Positions 22,582-33,823 of a stretch of 64,000 nt of DNA are shown here, piece by piece. Source of the DNA: Calonectria ilicicola. Its lineage: Eukaryota; Ascomycota; Sordariomycetes; Hypocreales; Nectriaceae. The DNA lies in contig CP085826.1 in the NCBI GenBank assembly GCA_020809705.1, positions 6,696,001 to 6,760,000 on the forward strand. The letters run 5' to 3'. Every line of letters begins with the position of its first letter. Within the stretch, counting starts at the first letter, position 1. The notes beneath the pieces were generated by a model that ran no database searches, had not been told where the DNA came from, and was given only the letters and a program-made list of their open reading frames with translations. A program made the translations under genes and the position numbers.

Positions 22582-24240
22582 AGGCAATCTCTGAATCCTG
22601 TGGATCTGATTGGCCAGTGGGGAAAGGTAAGAGGTTGATATTCGCCTCGTCAGCATGCCAACCACCTGCTAGCTTGAATGGTTTCTATAGTGACCTAACA
22701 TCAATGATTCGCCATGCAAAGAGTCTTACGTAGGATTTCTTTTTGGTCAAATGCCAAGAGATTTTCGATTCTGTATGATCCAACCTCCTAGATCTCCGCC
22801 GGCCAGGAATTCGACGCCGACGTAACATCACTGCAATCAATCTAAGTATAGCAAACAGAGTGTTGAGTCTAAAAGTCTGACATGACCAAGTAGGTTAAGC
22901 GTATTGTCCAAGTATCTTGATGGCAATGATATGCATGGAGAACAAACAGGATCGAGCACGAAGCCTGAAAAGAGGCTATGGTTTATTTGCCCAGTGCAGT
23001 ACCTGGAAGGCAAGAAAGGCTGGCATATTAATCTAGTTTTCACTGATGAATCTGCCCAAGAAAATTTGCACATTTCTCATTCAGATCTTAACGCACTGAG
23101 GCGATATCGAATTATTAGATACTCCCCAGGTACCGTGCATTTTACGGAATGGGAGACTCTACCATTACTTTAACCACAGACTGCAGATTACAAAAGAAAG
23201 AAAAAAACAGAAAGTAAACAGTAGAAGCAGTTGTAAGCGTACTATGTTAATATAAGTGATAATTAATCCATTACTTGGCACAAACCGCTGGCGCCCGTCC
23301 GGCCATAGTTGTGCGGATCAAGCACTCTTACTGGCTGCTCCCGTTACGGAATTGTTCTAAGCCAAGATCTCCCAAGTCTAAAGTGGATTGAGGCCATCGG
23401 GATCTCCGTGTAGACATACTAGTAGTGTTTTTGGTGGCTTTGACAGCTTGAGTGCCAAGACCTACGGACGTGCCCAGAAAGTGTTCATGATTCGTGGAAT
23501 ATTTGGCAAGACCATTTGACATGTCACTTGTACAATATATTCAAGATCTGCATCGCTCATTAGCAGAACTCTAATACTGAAGTCAGCCCACGTTGTGTGA
23601 CCCAGGGTACGCGTTGCTTGTCGCAGGATCACAAGCTTGGATCACCAAGTAGCACGGTGCGCCGCGCCAATGGGAAAGTTCGGAAACAATACGACGCCAA
23701 GGATGAATAAACTCTTCGGAAACATGCTAGCATGACAGACGCTTGTTTCGACTTAAATTTGGTTTGTGGGGGCCTTCATTGGTGTCGCTGTGTTTGGTAT
23801 CTACCGAGAGTGAGGCGATCACGTCGTTTCTCTGGAGCCGTCTCCAGATTCCATTTACCCGCGTTTGGTTTAGATGAATTCTGGAATTTAGTCCCATCTT
23901 TTCATCTTGGTGAATACTGATATGCTGACTTTGTTTGGTTTCAGACCCATACTAACTTGTACACTTGACCATGCTTATCGATGGGAACGACCCTGCGTCC
24001 GTCTTGGCATCCTACAGCTCAGATCAATGGCAGAACCAGGGGTCAGCAGTAGGGGTCACGAAGGGTTAGCGAGATCTTCTACGGCCAATAGCATGCTTTG
24101 GCGGTCTCATTGGTGGTGGACCTTCCATAGCCCTGTCGGGCCGGGATCTTGGATGTCTTTAAGCTTGTAGACCAAGATTACAGAGGTTTCAGTAATGTGG
24201 AGTTGTAGAATTCGAACTTAAAGAAGAAGAAAAGAAAGGA
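22582..24240. other. AT-rich intergenic region, no gene supported
   Basis: 1.66 kb. A plus-strand frame ending at 23173 (from an ATG near 22931) could encode about 80 residues but has no recognisable domain. Nothing else is supported. The PL3 promoter begins at the end of this stretch. Confidence 0.4.
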
Positions 24241-24248
24241 TATAAATA
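24241..24248 (+). promoter_or_regulatory. TATA box of the pectate lyase gene
   Basis: TATAAATA lies 175 bp upstream of the PL3 start codon, a usual fungal distance. Confidence 0.65.
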
Positions 24249-24415
24249 TGTTTAGGGAGTCGAGCTAAATTGTTCTGAGCGAGCTTCATTCCATTCCACT
24301 CTATTCTATCCATCAACAGTGAACGACAGGCTCGTCTCCATTCTATTCATTTCAAGCATCACATTCTGCAGGACCAGAGATTTCTTTTTCTTCTTCAATA
24401 ATAAAAACACACAAA

Positions 24416-25231
24416 ATGTCTGCCTTCATCAGAACCACTCTTTTCGCCGTCTTGGTTTCTGCGGCTGCCCTCAACTCCACGGGTACCCAGTTGCGAACGG
24501 CATTTCCTTCCCCAGCCGGCACCAAGAACTCGGGCGCCGTTCAAACCATTGCTGCTGGTCAGTCTTTTGACGGTCAAATGTTTCTTTATGACCGAAGCCC
24601 TTCAACTTGCAGTGGGCAGAAAGAGGGTGGCAACGCGGATGCCGTCTTCCTCTTGGAGGAGGGTGCTACGCTTAGCAACGTAATCATCGGTCCCAACAAC
24701 GGAGAGGGTGTTCGCTGCCTAGGTGCATGCACTATAAACAACGTGTAAGTCAAATAAATCGACCCTGCTTATTGTTTAGACATGTTCTAATCCGCTTCTA
24801 GTTGGTTCAACGACGTCTGCGAAGACGCCATCACTTTCAAGCAGGAGTCTGGCACTTCCTACGTCAACGGTGGCGGTGCCCAAAACGCCGAGGATAAAGT
24901 GATGCAGCACAATGGCGGCGGCTCTGTCGTTGTTAAGAACTTTTATGCCAAGAATGTGGGCAGACTCTACCGCTCATGCGGCAACTGCGCAAGCCAAGTC
25001 GCTCGAACTTCATCTTTCACCAATATCCGCGTGGAGAACGCTGAAATTGTTGCTGGCGTCAACAAAAACTTTGGTGACAAGACTTCAATCTCGAATTCTT
25101 GCGTTATTGGCATTCAGCATGTTTGCGAAATCTTTGATGCCACTACTGGTGGGGGCGAGCCCACTATGATCGGAAGCACTCCTGATGGTTCTACTTGCGC
25201 TACCAACGCCGTAACTCTCGATAGCTGTTAA
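24416..25231 (+). CDS. secreted pectate lyase, polysaccharide lyase family 3
   Basis: Exons 24416-24744 and 24802-25231 around a 57-bp intron (GTAAGT..CTTCTAG), giving 252 aa. A signal peptide of about 20 residues (MSAFIRTTLFAVLVSAAAL) precedes the mature chain. PL3 features: DGQMFLYDRSPSTCSGQKEGGNADAVF kept as short blocks such as MFLYDR, ATLSNVIIGPN, GEGVRCLGACTINNVWF, DVCEDAITFK, YVNGGGAQNAEDKVMQHNGGG and FYAKNVGRLYRSCGNC. The fold is a right-handed parallel beta-helix that cleaves de-esterified pectin by Ca2+-dependent beta-elimination. Many cysteines suggest disulphides. Neighbours are broken accessory genes and tRNAs. A plant-tissue or litter-degrading role is inferred from the family. 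Confidence 0.93.
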
Positions 25232-26076
25232 AAGATATGCAAATTACGGGGTAAACATGTATGATTAAGAGCTTGGATGAAACCCGGAAACCTAGATTAT
25301 GTTTGAATAGATTCTGCAACTACAAATAAGTTCTGCAACAAAAGAGGCTAGTAGACCAAAAAAAATGGAATGTATGCCAAAAAACATACAACAGCGAGGA
25401 TTCTCCGGTCGTCACCGACCCGAGTACTGGTATTAAAAAAGTGAAAAGAATAAATATCTATGACGATTGTGAATCTTGAAAATCGCGAGAAATTAAAATC
25501 TGTTCTGAAGCCAAGAGGCTAGTGAGTAACAATGAAATAGAGCCCACAAAGACAGACATACAACAATGTAACGAGCTAGTGCCACACAGCCGTTGCAATA
25601 TATCAGTCACTGCAACAACTTAACTTCTGCGGCAAAAGATCTAGCAGTAATCACAGTTATCACGATCACCCTGTGGCACTACACCCGTAGATAACCCCTT
25701 GACAACCCTGCCGACGCCTTTGAGAACTCCGAGCTTGCCGGTTGTTACAAATTTTTATACTTAATTATAGAAGTTATACTTTATTGTTGTAAACAGGATT
25801 AAGTTGGTTGTATCTTGGTCGGGCGAATCATATGGCCAAACTTAGTTGTATCTGCCACCGTTGTGGCTTTGGAGCTCCCTCTGTGTTGAGCCCACGATTT
25901 ACCAAAATAGAGGTTATACTGATAACTGTTTACTATTAAAGCACATTATAATAGCCCACTAAAAACATGGCACTGATCTTATTTTTATGACGGGCTGAAA
26001 GTTGCAGCTGGTTGGCTTTCTGCATCCCACTTATTTATGTTTAACAATCGATAAACATGATAACACAGTCATCATT
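25232..26076. other. AT-rich intergenic region, no gene seen
   Basis: 845 bp of AT-rich sequence after the pectate lyase gene. No coding frame or repeat of note. Confidence 0.45.
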
Positions 26077-26161
26077 TCCCCTGTGTCCCAGTTGGCTAAG
26101 GCGTATGACTGTTACCAAATGGCATATCATAAGATCGGTGATTCGAGCCCACCCGGGGGAG
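26077..26161 (+). tRNA. tRNA-Asn(GTT)-like gene with 11-nt intron, possibly decayed
   Basis: Acceptor TCCCCTG pairs CGGGGGA over 7 bp. The D region (CAGTTGGCTAAGGCG) and the anticodon arm TATGA-CTGTTA..A-TCATA fit eukaryotic tRNA-Asn, with anticodon GTT and an 11-nt intron after position 37. The variable AGATC and T-loop TTCGAGC are standard. Two stem positions are broken: T10:C25 in the D stem and A53:C61 in the T stem, where the B box reads GATTCGAGCC instead of GGTTCGA. TTTTTT follows 5 nt after the 3' end. Anticodon and overall likeness support Asn; the mismatches suggest a pseudogene or a poorly used copy. Confidence 0.65.
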
Positions 26162-26456
26162 TGATGGTTTTTTACGGCGCGAAGGGTACAGGCTGCCGAA
26201 CTGCCATTTTGACTCTGATCAGAGTGCTTCTTGGGCAACCGAGTCTGAGCTACCTCTCAAAGGAGGGGATAATCACCTATATACACACAGTCATCATTAT
26301 CGTCGACTAGAATCAGAGACAAAAGAACAGAGACATCCAATAAAAGCAAATACTATATAAGTGGCAAAGATTTGGAACTATAACGGATAGTCTCGAAAAG
26401 CAAATGCAGACAAAAACGACGACGTTAGAGGCACAGAATACTGGAGGTCAATTTCC

Positions 26457-27899
26457 CTATCGATCAAGTCCATCTTGGACTGCAGCTTCAAAATATTCTT
26501 GAGCATCCACAACACTAAGGTGCGCAATTCCATCAGTCTGAAGCTCCGCATGAAGCTGCTCGCACATATCAGGTTGCCTCAAATCACATGTACACATCAA
26601 TCCTCTCCATTCTGGGCTTGAGCGTGTACAAAGCCAAATCCAATATCGCATTCGCTCCGGTGTTTGTATAAATTGTGGAAACAAAACCGGGTTTCCATCT
26701 ATCGGTGGCTGAAAATTGTCTCTATCAAGTCTCGTTGCCGTATTAGTTTGCTCTTCGAATATGCACCACATGACCTTAGCTAAGCTGTAGTTCTCGAAAG
26801 TCTGTCGATTCATGTCGGATGCTAGGGCAAAAGGTGCCAGATACCCTCCAGGTGGGTTTGAATAGAAAATACTCTGTGGCATGTATAGAGAATTAATAGG
26901 ACTATTTGTCCAAGTATTCGTGCTCTTGTCTTGCGTAGTTCTGTCAAGGAGTGGATGAAGCCATCAAGGAGGGGACCCAAACTGTTCAAAGTCCACCAAA
27001 ACCATATCACCACTCCTAGAGAGAACCATATTGTCAGGCCTTAGTTCTGGATAGAAACTGCCACCTGGGCCATGAATATGTTTTAGAGCTGCCATTATTT
27101 GTCGAATCCACTGTATCTTGGTCTGAAGATTCAGGGTGGTTTGTTTTGATGGGTTTATTATCCTTTCGAGTAGCGTGCCGCCTGAATGATGCTCCAAAAT
27201 GAATCCACAAATAACTGGTTCCTTTGTTCTTCTGATTGCTCTTGTTACCAAATATTTTAGTTTCGATATTACATTTGGGTGATAGGGTATTCGCAAAAGT
27301 TCTCGGAGCTCGTGATACATCCGTGACAAAACAACGACTACTCCTTTTAAAATAGCTACCTCTCCACTAGGAAGAAGCACAAGGGACACAGAATCATGAA
27401 GTCGTTTTAATGCTTGCAATTTCTCGAACTCGAGAGTCGGTGGGAAGTCTAACGGCATGGATGACCACAGTTGTTTAAGGCTATTTAGCGTCAGGTATCT
27501 TTCTTCCAACGCAGTATTAGAGGCCATCCATATCGTATCTGTTGCATTGTGCCTTGCTGTCGACACGGAGGGAACGTGAACCCGCGAGCCTATCGAGGTG
27601 TGTTTAAGCCCTCTTCTTAACCCTCCAGAGCTACTCCAGGCATTGAGACGCGCAGTAATGCAGCTCAACATTTCCTTCTTTGCGTTTGTTGTAGTCTCGT
27701 CGCCCCAACTGTTTGCTAATAGTTTGGATAGAGTTTTGATGCAAGGATCATTATCTTCTATAATGCACAACAGATGGTAAGGAGGATATTTTTGCTTTTT
27801 ATTGCTTTGTGGGACAAGGAACAGACAGTCTGACCCGTCGTTGTTCATTCCTTCTATATCCCATGTCAATTGGAGATTGAAGTTGAACTCGTCAGCCAT
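26457..27899 (-). pseudogene. kinase-like protein gene with in-frame stop codon
   Basis: From the ATG at 27899 (MADEFNFNLQ) one frame runs to 26457 (about 480 codons) but is broken by TGA at 26966-26964. The upstream part ends DFEQFGSPP; the same frame continues with WLHPLLDRTTQ and further on YSNPPGGYLAPFALASDM and MRYWIWLCTRSSP. Such segments, as I recall, occur near the C-terminus of fungal kinase-like proteins. Kinase-like traits: GEVAILKG, a regulatory stretch with HPNVISKLKYLV, YPELRPDN at the HRD/catalytic-loop position (Glu replacing the usual Asp) and DFE in place of DFG, so activity is doubtful even without the stop. A 42-nt intron (GTTTGG..GACAG) would remove the stop in frame but is very short and lacks a good branch site. 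Disabled gene is the simplest reading. Confidence 0.65.
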
Positions 27900-28216
27900 T
27901 TTTAGGGTAGAATGATATCGCATCGATCAAATGGCTCATGGTAACATGTGTTGCAGAAGAAGTAAAAAAAGGTGCCTTACCATCCCCCTCACCTCATAGA
28001 CTTGGGATGCGGGTGTAAGAGGTGAGGGGGTGATTCGGTACATGTGCCAAGTATATCTGACGTCAGGGCTGTGCCTGAAATACCTCCCACCTCTGCTGAT
28101 TCACCGACAAACAGCATGCAAATTCCTTATTTATTCATCATTTAGCCGTAACGCAGAATACGGACCCCGCCACTTTTCTTTCTCATTACCTCCGCACCTA
28201 GCTACCAAATTCCGCA
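27900..28216. promoter_or_regulatory. divergent intergenic region with inverted repeat
   Basis: 317 bp between the divergent kinase-like and hydrolase genes. A perfect 12-bp inverted repeat, CCCCCTCACCTC (27984-27995) and GAGGTGAGGGGG (28019-28030), with a 23-bp loop lies inside it. It could form a cruciform or bind a dimeric factor. Confidence 0.6.
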
Positions 28217-29834
28217 ATGGCGCCTGACATTGACATGAGAATTGCCGCCATTGCGGCTCTTGAGCCTCAGATGTCCCACATCTGCAAGGTCGGTGGAGCA
28301 CCTGGGCTCTCTCTGTCAGTCGTCTTCGGCGGGAAGCTGGCTTATTCCAATCACTTTGGCTTTCGGGACGTTGAAAGCCAACAAGCTCCAGATGGAGACA
28401 CGACTTACTTCATTGGCTCTCTGACCAAGGCTGTATTTACAGCTTTGGTTGGAATATTCGTGGAAGAAGGAGAGCTGTAATGGAGTACTCGTATCGCATC
28501 TATCTTACCTGAACTCGAGGACTCCTTTGATGGTCGTGGCTCCCAAATGACCATCGCAGATCTCTTGTCGCATCGCTCTGGGGTCGCTCGTGGGGATGGC
28601 CTATGGCTACAGCGTGCTGGTAACATCCTGCTCTCTAAATCCACGGGCATCCAAACCTGGAAGTCACAGCCTCTCGTTCGGGAGTTCAGGACCGATTATT
28701 TATATAACAATTGGGGTTACGATATGGTCGGTCGGGCCATCGAGAAATTGTCCGGAAGAAGCCTGGGAACAAACCTCAAGGAAAAGCTGTTTGAACCGCT
28801 CGGTATGTCCAGGACATCTACTCAAGATATCCCGGGCAATACCAATGCTTCCAAGGCTTACTTTGCCCTTGAGAATGGCTCCCCCTTCGAAGTCCCTATT
28901 CCCATCATATCAGACCAAACCCTGATGGCACCCGCTGGATGTGTGCGAAGCTGCACAAACGACCTTGTCAAATTCTACAGCAACTTTATACACGCAGCAA
29001 ATCACCAAATTTGCTAACAAAACAACATCAACCCCGGGATCGCCTTTCAAGCAACTTCTCCAGATTCTTCGGCCACATAGCCAGCTTACGATGGTATCCC
29101 TTCGAGAGCAATCATACGCTCTCGGTTGGGGTCGCGCACAACTGCCAGCGACTCTCGGAGCGCTTAACTACAACAAATACCTCGTCCCTAATATGCCTCT
29201 CATCGGTCAAAGCGCCCCGTCTCACCTGACAATATACCACGGTGGGAGCATGCAAGGGGTCACTACAGCCGTCTATATTTTGCCTGAGATGGAGACAGCT
29301 GTTGTTGCGCTACAAAACTCCACAGGGCTGGGTGATGCGTGTGATTGGGTTTCTCAACTTATCATACACACGCTGTCCGGAGCGGACGCGCAAAGTATCA
29401 ACTTTGGAGAACTGGCCACAATTGCAGCAAAGACAGGCACGACGTTAGCTTCAAAAATTGAAGCTTCGCCGGAACAAGGCCGCGAAAAGAATACCAATCA
29501 TCTGAAGCTCCAGGCATACACGGGTCGATACTGGAATGAGCTCAAAAACTTTCACATCGATATCGCAATCCACGACGATGAGAAACTGTACATGACTTTC
29601 CAAAGCGTGGCAAACGAGACATACAGATTGAGGCATTATCATCACAATGTATGGATGTGGAACGTACCACACAATGAGACGGCAAAGCAGGGGCGTTTCC
29701 AGACGCGCCCCTGGGTCTCCTACAAAGTAGAATTCGATTGCGAGGGTGGGGGGGCAGCCAAGTCGCTTCGGTGGACGTACGACGCTGAGCTTCTGACTCC
29801 GGGTGTTTTTGTCTTGGAGGAGGGGTCTCGCTAA
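28217..29834 (+). pseudogene. broken beta-lactamase/transpeptidase-like serine hydrolase
   Basis: The reading runs from the ATG at 28217 to 29834 but has two defects: an in-frame TAA at 28478-28480 within GEL-stop-WSTRIASILPEL, and a frameshift near 28985-29017 (one extra base or two lost). Sequence on both sides aligns in order with the intact neighbour at 30681-32358. Class C-type motifs survive: SLTK (nucleophile Ser plus Lys) in IGSLTKAVF, YNN in YLYNNWGYD, and YHGG near the C-terminal half. The intact length would be about 539 codons. No splice signals explain either break. The two neighbours are probably an old tandem duplicate pair; which copy moved is unknown. Confidence 0.85.
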
Positions 29835-30680
29835 CTAGAAAATGACCTTTGGCAGGGGTCTGTGTTTTGTAGGAAGTGTTCTGCATACAGGGCTACTGGG
29901 TGGCTATTGTGGCCAGCAAGGACATGAGGTTGGAGACGGGAAGAGATACACTCTGGTTACCACGAACGTTCGTGACCTTCATCAAATGCTCCTCCATGGT
30001 TGTGTTGGTGAATTTGCCACCACCAAGAAAAGGCACAAGCGAAACGTAGGGCTTTTCTTTGAGGAAGAGCTCATCATCTGCCTTCATGTAGGCCACTTTG
30101 GCCTCTACGGTCTGGGGTGCTGTCATGGTGAGTGTAATAGACGAGTCGAGTCCAGGTTGGCTACAAAGCAAATAGGAGAAGAAAAAAGAAAGGCTCTGAT
30201 TTTCTGCTCTTTAAGGTGGTCGATAAAATTGCATCTGACAGCGCATGCATCAAAATACAATCCACGAGGCTCTCACCGAGCCAGGCGCACACGCCTCTTG
30301 ATGTACGTAATTTGTAGACCGGGAGCGAGCTAAGCTCCCGTTCGACTTGCCAAATATCACATTAAGATGCACAAGATAATTTTCAATATACCCACCCCCG
30401 CCGTTCTTTAGAGAAGTATCTAACTGTGTAGACATTTACCGCTAAAATGTGACTGCAACACTACACACACTCATGCAAAGGTGCCCAAATTTCAATGCCA
30501 CATGGGCGACGTCAGATCGCCTGATTGACCTTCCCCTTTCTTATTTCCGCATTCACAAAAGCTGCCTTCTAACCCGATTGCGGTTCCCTCCATCTCCAAT
30601 TCCTATTCAATAGCGACTCGGCATCGTCCATTCCTATCACAAGTCAGAGTCAGGTGAATCTTTTTTTTTTTTTTTGCAAA
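29835..30680. other. region between the two hydrolase copies
   Basis: 846 bp. No gene supported. A run of 17 T (about 30659-30675) lies 5 nt before the start codon of the next gene. Confidence 0.45.
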
Positions 30681-32358
30681 ATGGCTGTGGACTTGTCAAC
30701 GGAAGCAGTACGATCAAGGTAAGAACTTCAATACACCAAACTGTCGAATCAACGCTTCTTTCCCCCGGATTATTAACTTTGCGAGTAGAATTGAATCCAT
30801 ATCAACCATTTTGAATCAAATCCAAGAGAACACACGAACAGCCTCAATCAGCATTGGGGTTCTTCACTTTGGAGAAGTCATATACACGCGGAGTAAAGGT
30901 GTTCGCGACGCAGTTTCAGGCGACCCTGTTGACTCAGATACCCTATATCTCGTGGGTTCCATCTCAAAGGGCTTCACAGCATCATGCTGTGGTATTCTCG
31001 TTCACGAGGGCAAGCTGAGTTGGACTGAGCCACTGCAGAGCTACATCCCATTCAAGAATGAGATAGACCCTGTTATCGGGCAAAGGGCCACAGTTCAGGA
31101 CGCACTTTCCCACAATACTGGTCTTGCGCATTTGGATCTCACCTGGTTAGGCGTGGAGTGTGATTACATCACCGACATCAAGGATCTCATGGAAATCGTG
31201 AGCCATCTTCCACCAGTCCATGATCTACGCACTGGCTATCATTACAATAACTACATGTTCGCCATCGCCGGGAAGCTCATTGAGAAACAGACAGGCCGAC
31301 CGTGGTATGAATTTCTGAAAGAGAGAATCCTAGAGCCGCTGGGAATGAACCGAACAAGGACGAACCGCAAAGCTTTGCCAGATCACAATGAAGCAGAACC
31401 TCATGTTGTGCTGGATGACTATTCTTTGCGTAAGCAGAAGCCTGTCGACACTGCGGCTGATAACACCCTCATGGGGTCAGCTGGAGCTGTCTGGTCATGC
31501 GTCTCAGACATGATGAAATGGGCAAAAGCCCTGCTTGATGCCATGCACGATGAGACCACCACACCGCTAAGACAGGTCTCTACCATTGTGTCTCACAAAA
31601 CAAATGTCACCCAGTCCTCCATTGGCGAAAACACCTACGGCCTTGGCTTTGCTCGCGCGACGATCCCATCCACGGAACTTGGCATGATCTCCTTGAATGG
31701 ACCCCAACGTAAGCATATTATTGGCCGAGCTTCGCCGCCACGTCTTGTCTTGTATCACAATGGTGGTCAGTCCGGATATCTAGCTGCATTTTACCTTTTC
31801 CCCGAGACACAATCGGCTATAGTTGCTTTGGGTAACTCATACGGCTTGGGTGATGGGCCCGATTGGTCAGCACAAGCTATAACACAGGCAATATTCGACC
31901 TTCAACCAATTGTTGATTTTGCCGAGGCCTCCAGGGACAGGGCTAAAGCGGAGTATGAGCGGTACGATAGGCTTGTGTCCGAGTTTGAGCACTTCCGGGA
32001 AGCGGAGAGGAAGAAGGGAGGGTCTCATACAAGCGATCTGGGAGACTATGTGGGCAGATACACAAACCGGGGACTCAAGATGACATTGGATATCAAGAGA
32101 GATAATGATGGAGTCTTGCGATTAATCGTCAATGATGTTAATTCACAGCATCATGAACTGCAACACTTTGCCGGGGATAAGCCAGGGTTCTTGCCGGCAT
32201 CTCGAAAAGATTTGATCGTGCGGGAATTCATTGACTGGTTTCAGTGGGATCAGTTTGTTCTGGACTTCAAGCGTGAAGCATCTGGAGGGGTAGCGGGCGT
32301 TGCTTGGGCTCTACAGGTTGGGCTGCCACCTGTGCACTTTGACAAGTCATCAGACTAG
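30681..32358 (+). CDS. beta-lactamase/transpeptidase-like serine hydrolase
   Basis: Exons 30681-30718 and 30789-32358 with a 70-bp intron (GTAAGA..GAGTAG), 535 aa. The short first exon codes MAVDLSTEAVRS. Catalytic motifs of the class C beta-lactamase / penicillin-binding fold: SISK in VGSISKGFTAS (Ser nucleophile, Lys base), YNN in YHYNNYMFAIAGK, and HNGG in VLYHNGGQSGYLAAF. The second half holds an extra C-terminal domain (about 390-535), with YVGRYTNRGLKMTLDI, as in fungal LovD- or D-aminopeptidase-like esterases. No signal peptide, so probably cytosolic. Substrate unknown; fungal relatives include acyltransferases and lactam or ester hydrolases. Tandem with the broken copy upstream. Confidence 0.9.
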
Positions 32359-32690
32359 AAAATGGATGGAACATAGTCCAATAGTTACCAATACACTGAC
32401 ATTTTAAGCCGCTTCCGAGTGCTCTGGGCTGAATTTCACAATGCATAGTCAGATGGATGAGACTGTGGTGTCGATCTCATTGCGAAAAAAAAAGCCAGTC
32501 AACTCACAACGCAACACACGAATGCCTTAGGTTGAAGCCGATAGAACAGTGGTTTATCAATTTGCATTTTGCTGCAGTCAGCCGCATTGAAGCCGATTCT
32601 AATTTCGGTGAGTCGTGAGACATGTGATCAGACGCAGAATTGGTGGCGCAATGATCAGCAAAGATGTTAAGGCCGTTGTGAACAGGCTAA
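32359..32690. other. intergenic region
   Basis: 332 bp after the intact hydrolase. No gene seen. Confidence 0.4.
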
Positions 32691-33467
32691 CATGACTACG
32701 AGGATGAGCAAAAACACACCGAAGACAGGAAAGGAGATCACGCTTGGCTCTTAGCTACGTCGCTCTCCGATTGGGGTTGTGCGTGCACGGGACTGAGAGA
32801 ATTTGAGCGTGCAGAGGAGTTGTTCAAGGAGGGATTGTCAGTAACAGAAAGCATAACGGACAAGAAGACATACAAGGATTGGAGAGTGCATATAGCCCAC
32901 AATCTATCACGGCTGTACACTGAGTTGGGAAGACCTGAAGAATCGCTCAAATTACAATTTGAATATGGCGATGAGTTTGCTGATGGACTAATCATCGAGA
33001 ACACCCAACGCAGTACATTGTTCCTATATAAAATCGGCAACTCATATATTACTCTCTCTCACAAGGAGAAATTAGAGGGTGCGCAATCAAGAACTTATGG
33101 ATTTAAGTTTCATACCCGTGCTCTCCGGATTTGTCAACAGCTTTGCAGTAAACATTTCGTCACTGCGGTATCACTCCACAAGATTGGAGTCTTACTTTAT
33201 GAAGGTAGCGATTATGCCGGAGCCGCGGATGCAATAGAACATGCCATTGCTATTTTTGATAAGTCATTCATGGCTACTAGGGAGAAAACAAGATCGGTAT
33301 TTTACCTCTCGCTTATCAAAGCGGACATGAAACAGGGCGCGGAGGCTGAAAAACTGTTAACTGAGGCTTGGTCATCGTTGACTAAGATTACGGGCAAACT
33401 AAGAACACCCGAGGTGGAAAAAAGCTCTGAATTGTTTGACAGCATAGTGTTTTATGCTTACCATTGA
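32691..33467 (+). pseudogene. 5'-truncated TPR-protein fragment
   Basis: An open frame follows a TAA at 32688-32690 and runs to a stop at 33467. It has no ATG before the TPR region. Content: helical repeats typical of tetratricopeptides, such as REFERAEELFKEGLS, IAHNLSRLYTELGRPEESL, TAVSLHKIGVLLYEGSDY and ADAIEHAIAIFDKS, spaced about 40 residues apart. This resembles the C-terminal TPR block of large fungal STAND or NLR-like proteins, but no NACHT or NB-ARC part is in the window. I read it as a remnant; an upstream exon cannot be excluded. Confidence 0.65.
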
Positions 33468-33823
33468 GTGACATCTGAATATACGATTTGAAATCCAATG
33501 GCTTGTGTTCAAACTTGTTTTCGGTCAAATATCATGTTGAGATTACAAATGCACGAAAATTAATCTTTCCCGATATTATTCATTCTTGTTTAGACAAATT
33601 TAGCTATTGATAACCTCAAATTCTATCCGCAAGTAGGAAGCCTTGTTGCTCATTGCTGCTCATCAATATCCGTTTTCCATCTCCCCAAGATCTTCCATCC
33701 AAACTCCAGGAAAATCCGAAATCTAACAACTTGGTATCTCAAGCATAATTCAATCTTCTAATAATCTCACCCCTCGCTCTTGTCTCCCTCTCTAAATCGT
33801 TGCCAATATAATACATGTGGGTC
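33468..33823. other. intergenic region
   Basis: 356 bp, AT-rich, between the converging TPR fragment and WD40 gene. Nothing else seen. Confidence 0.45.
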
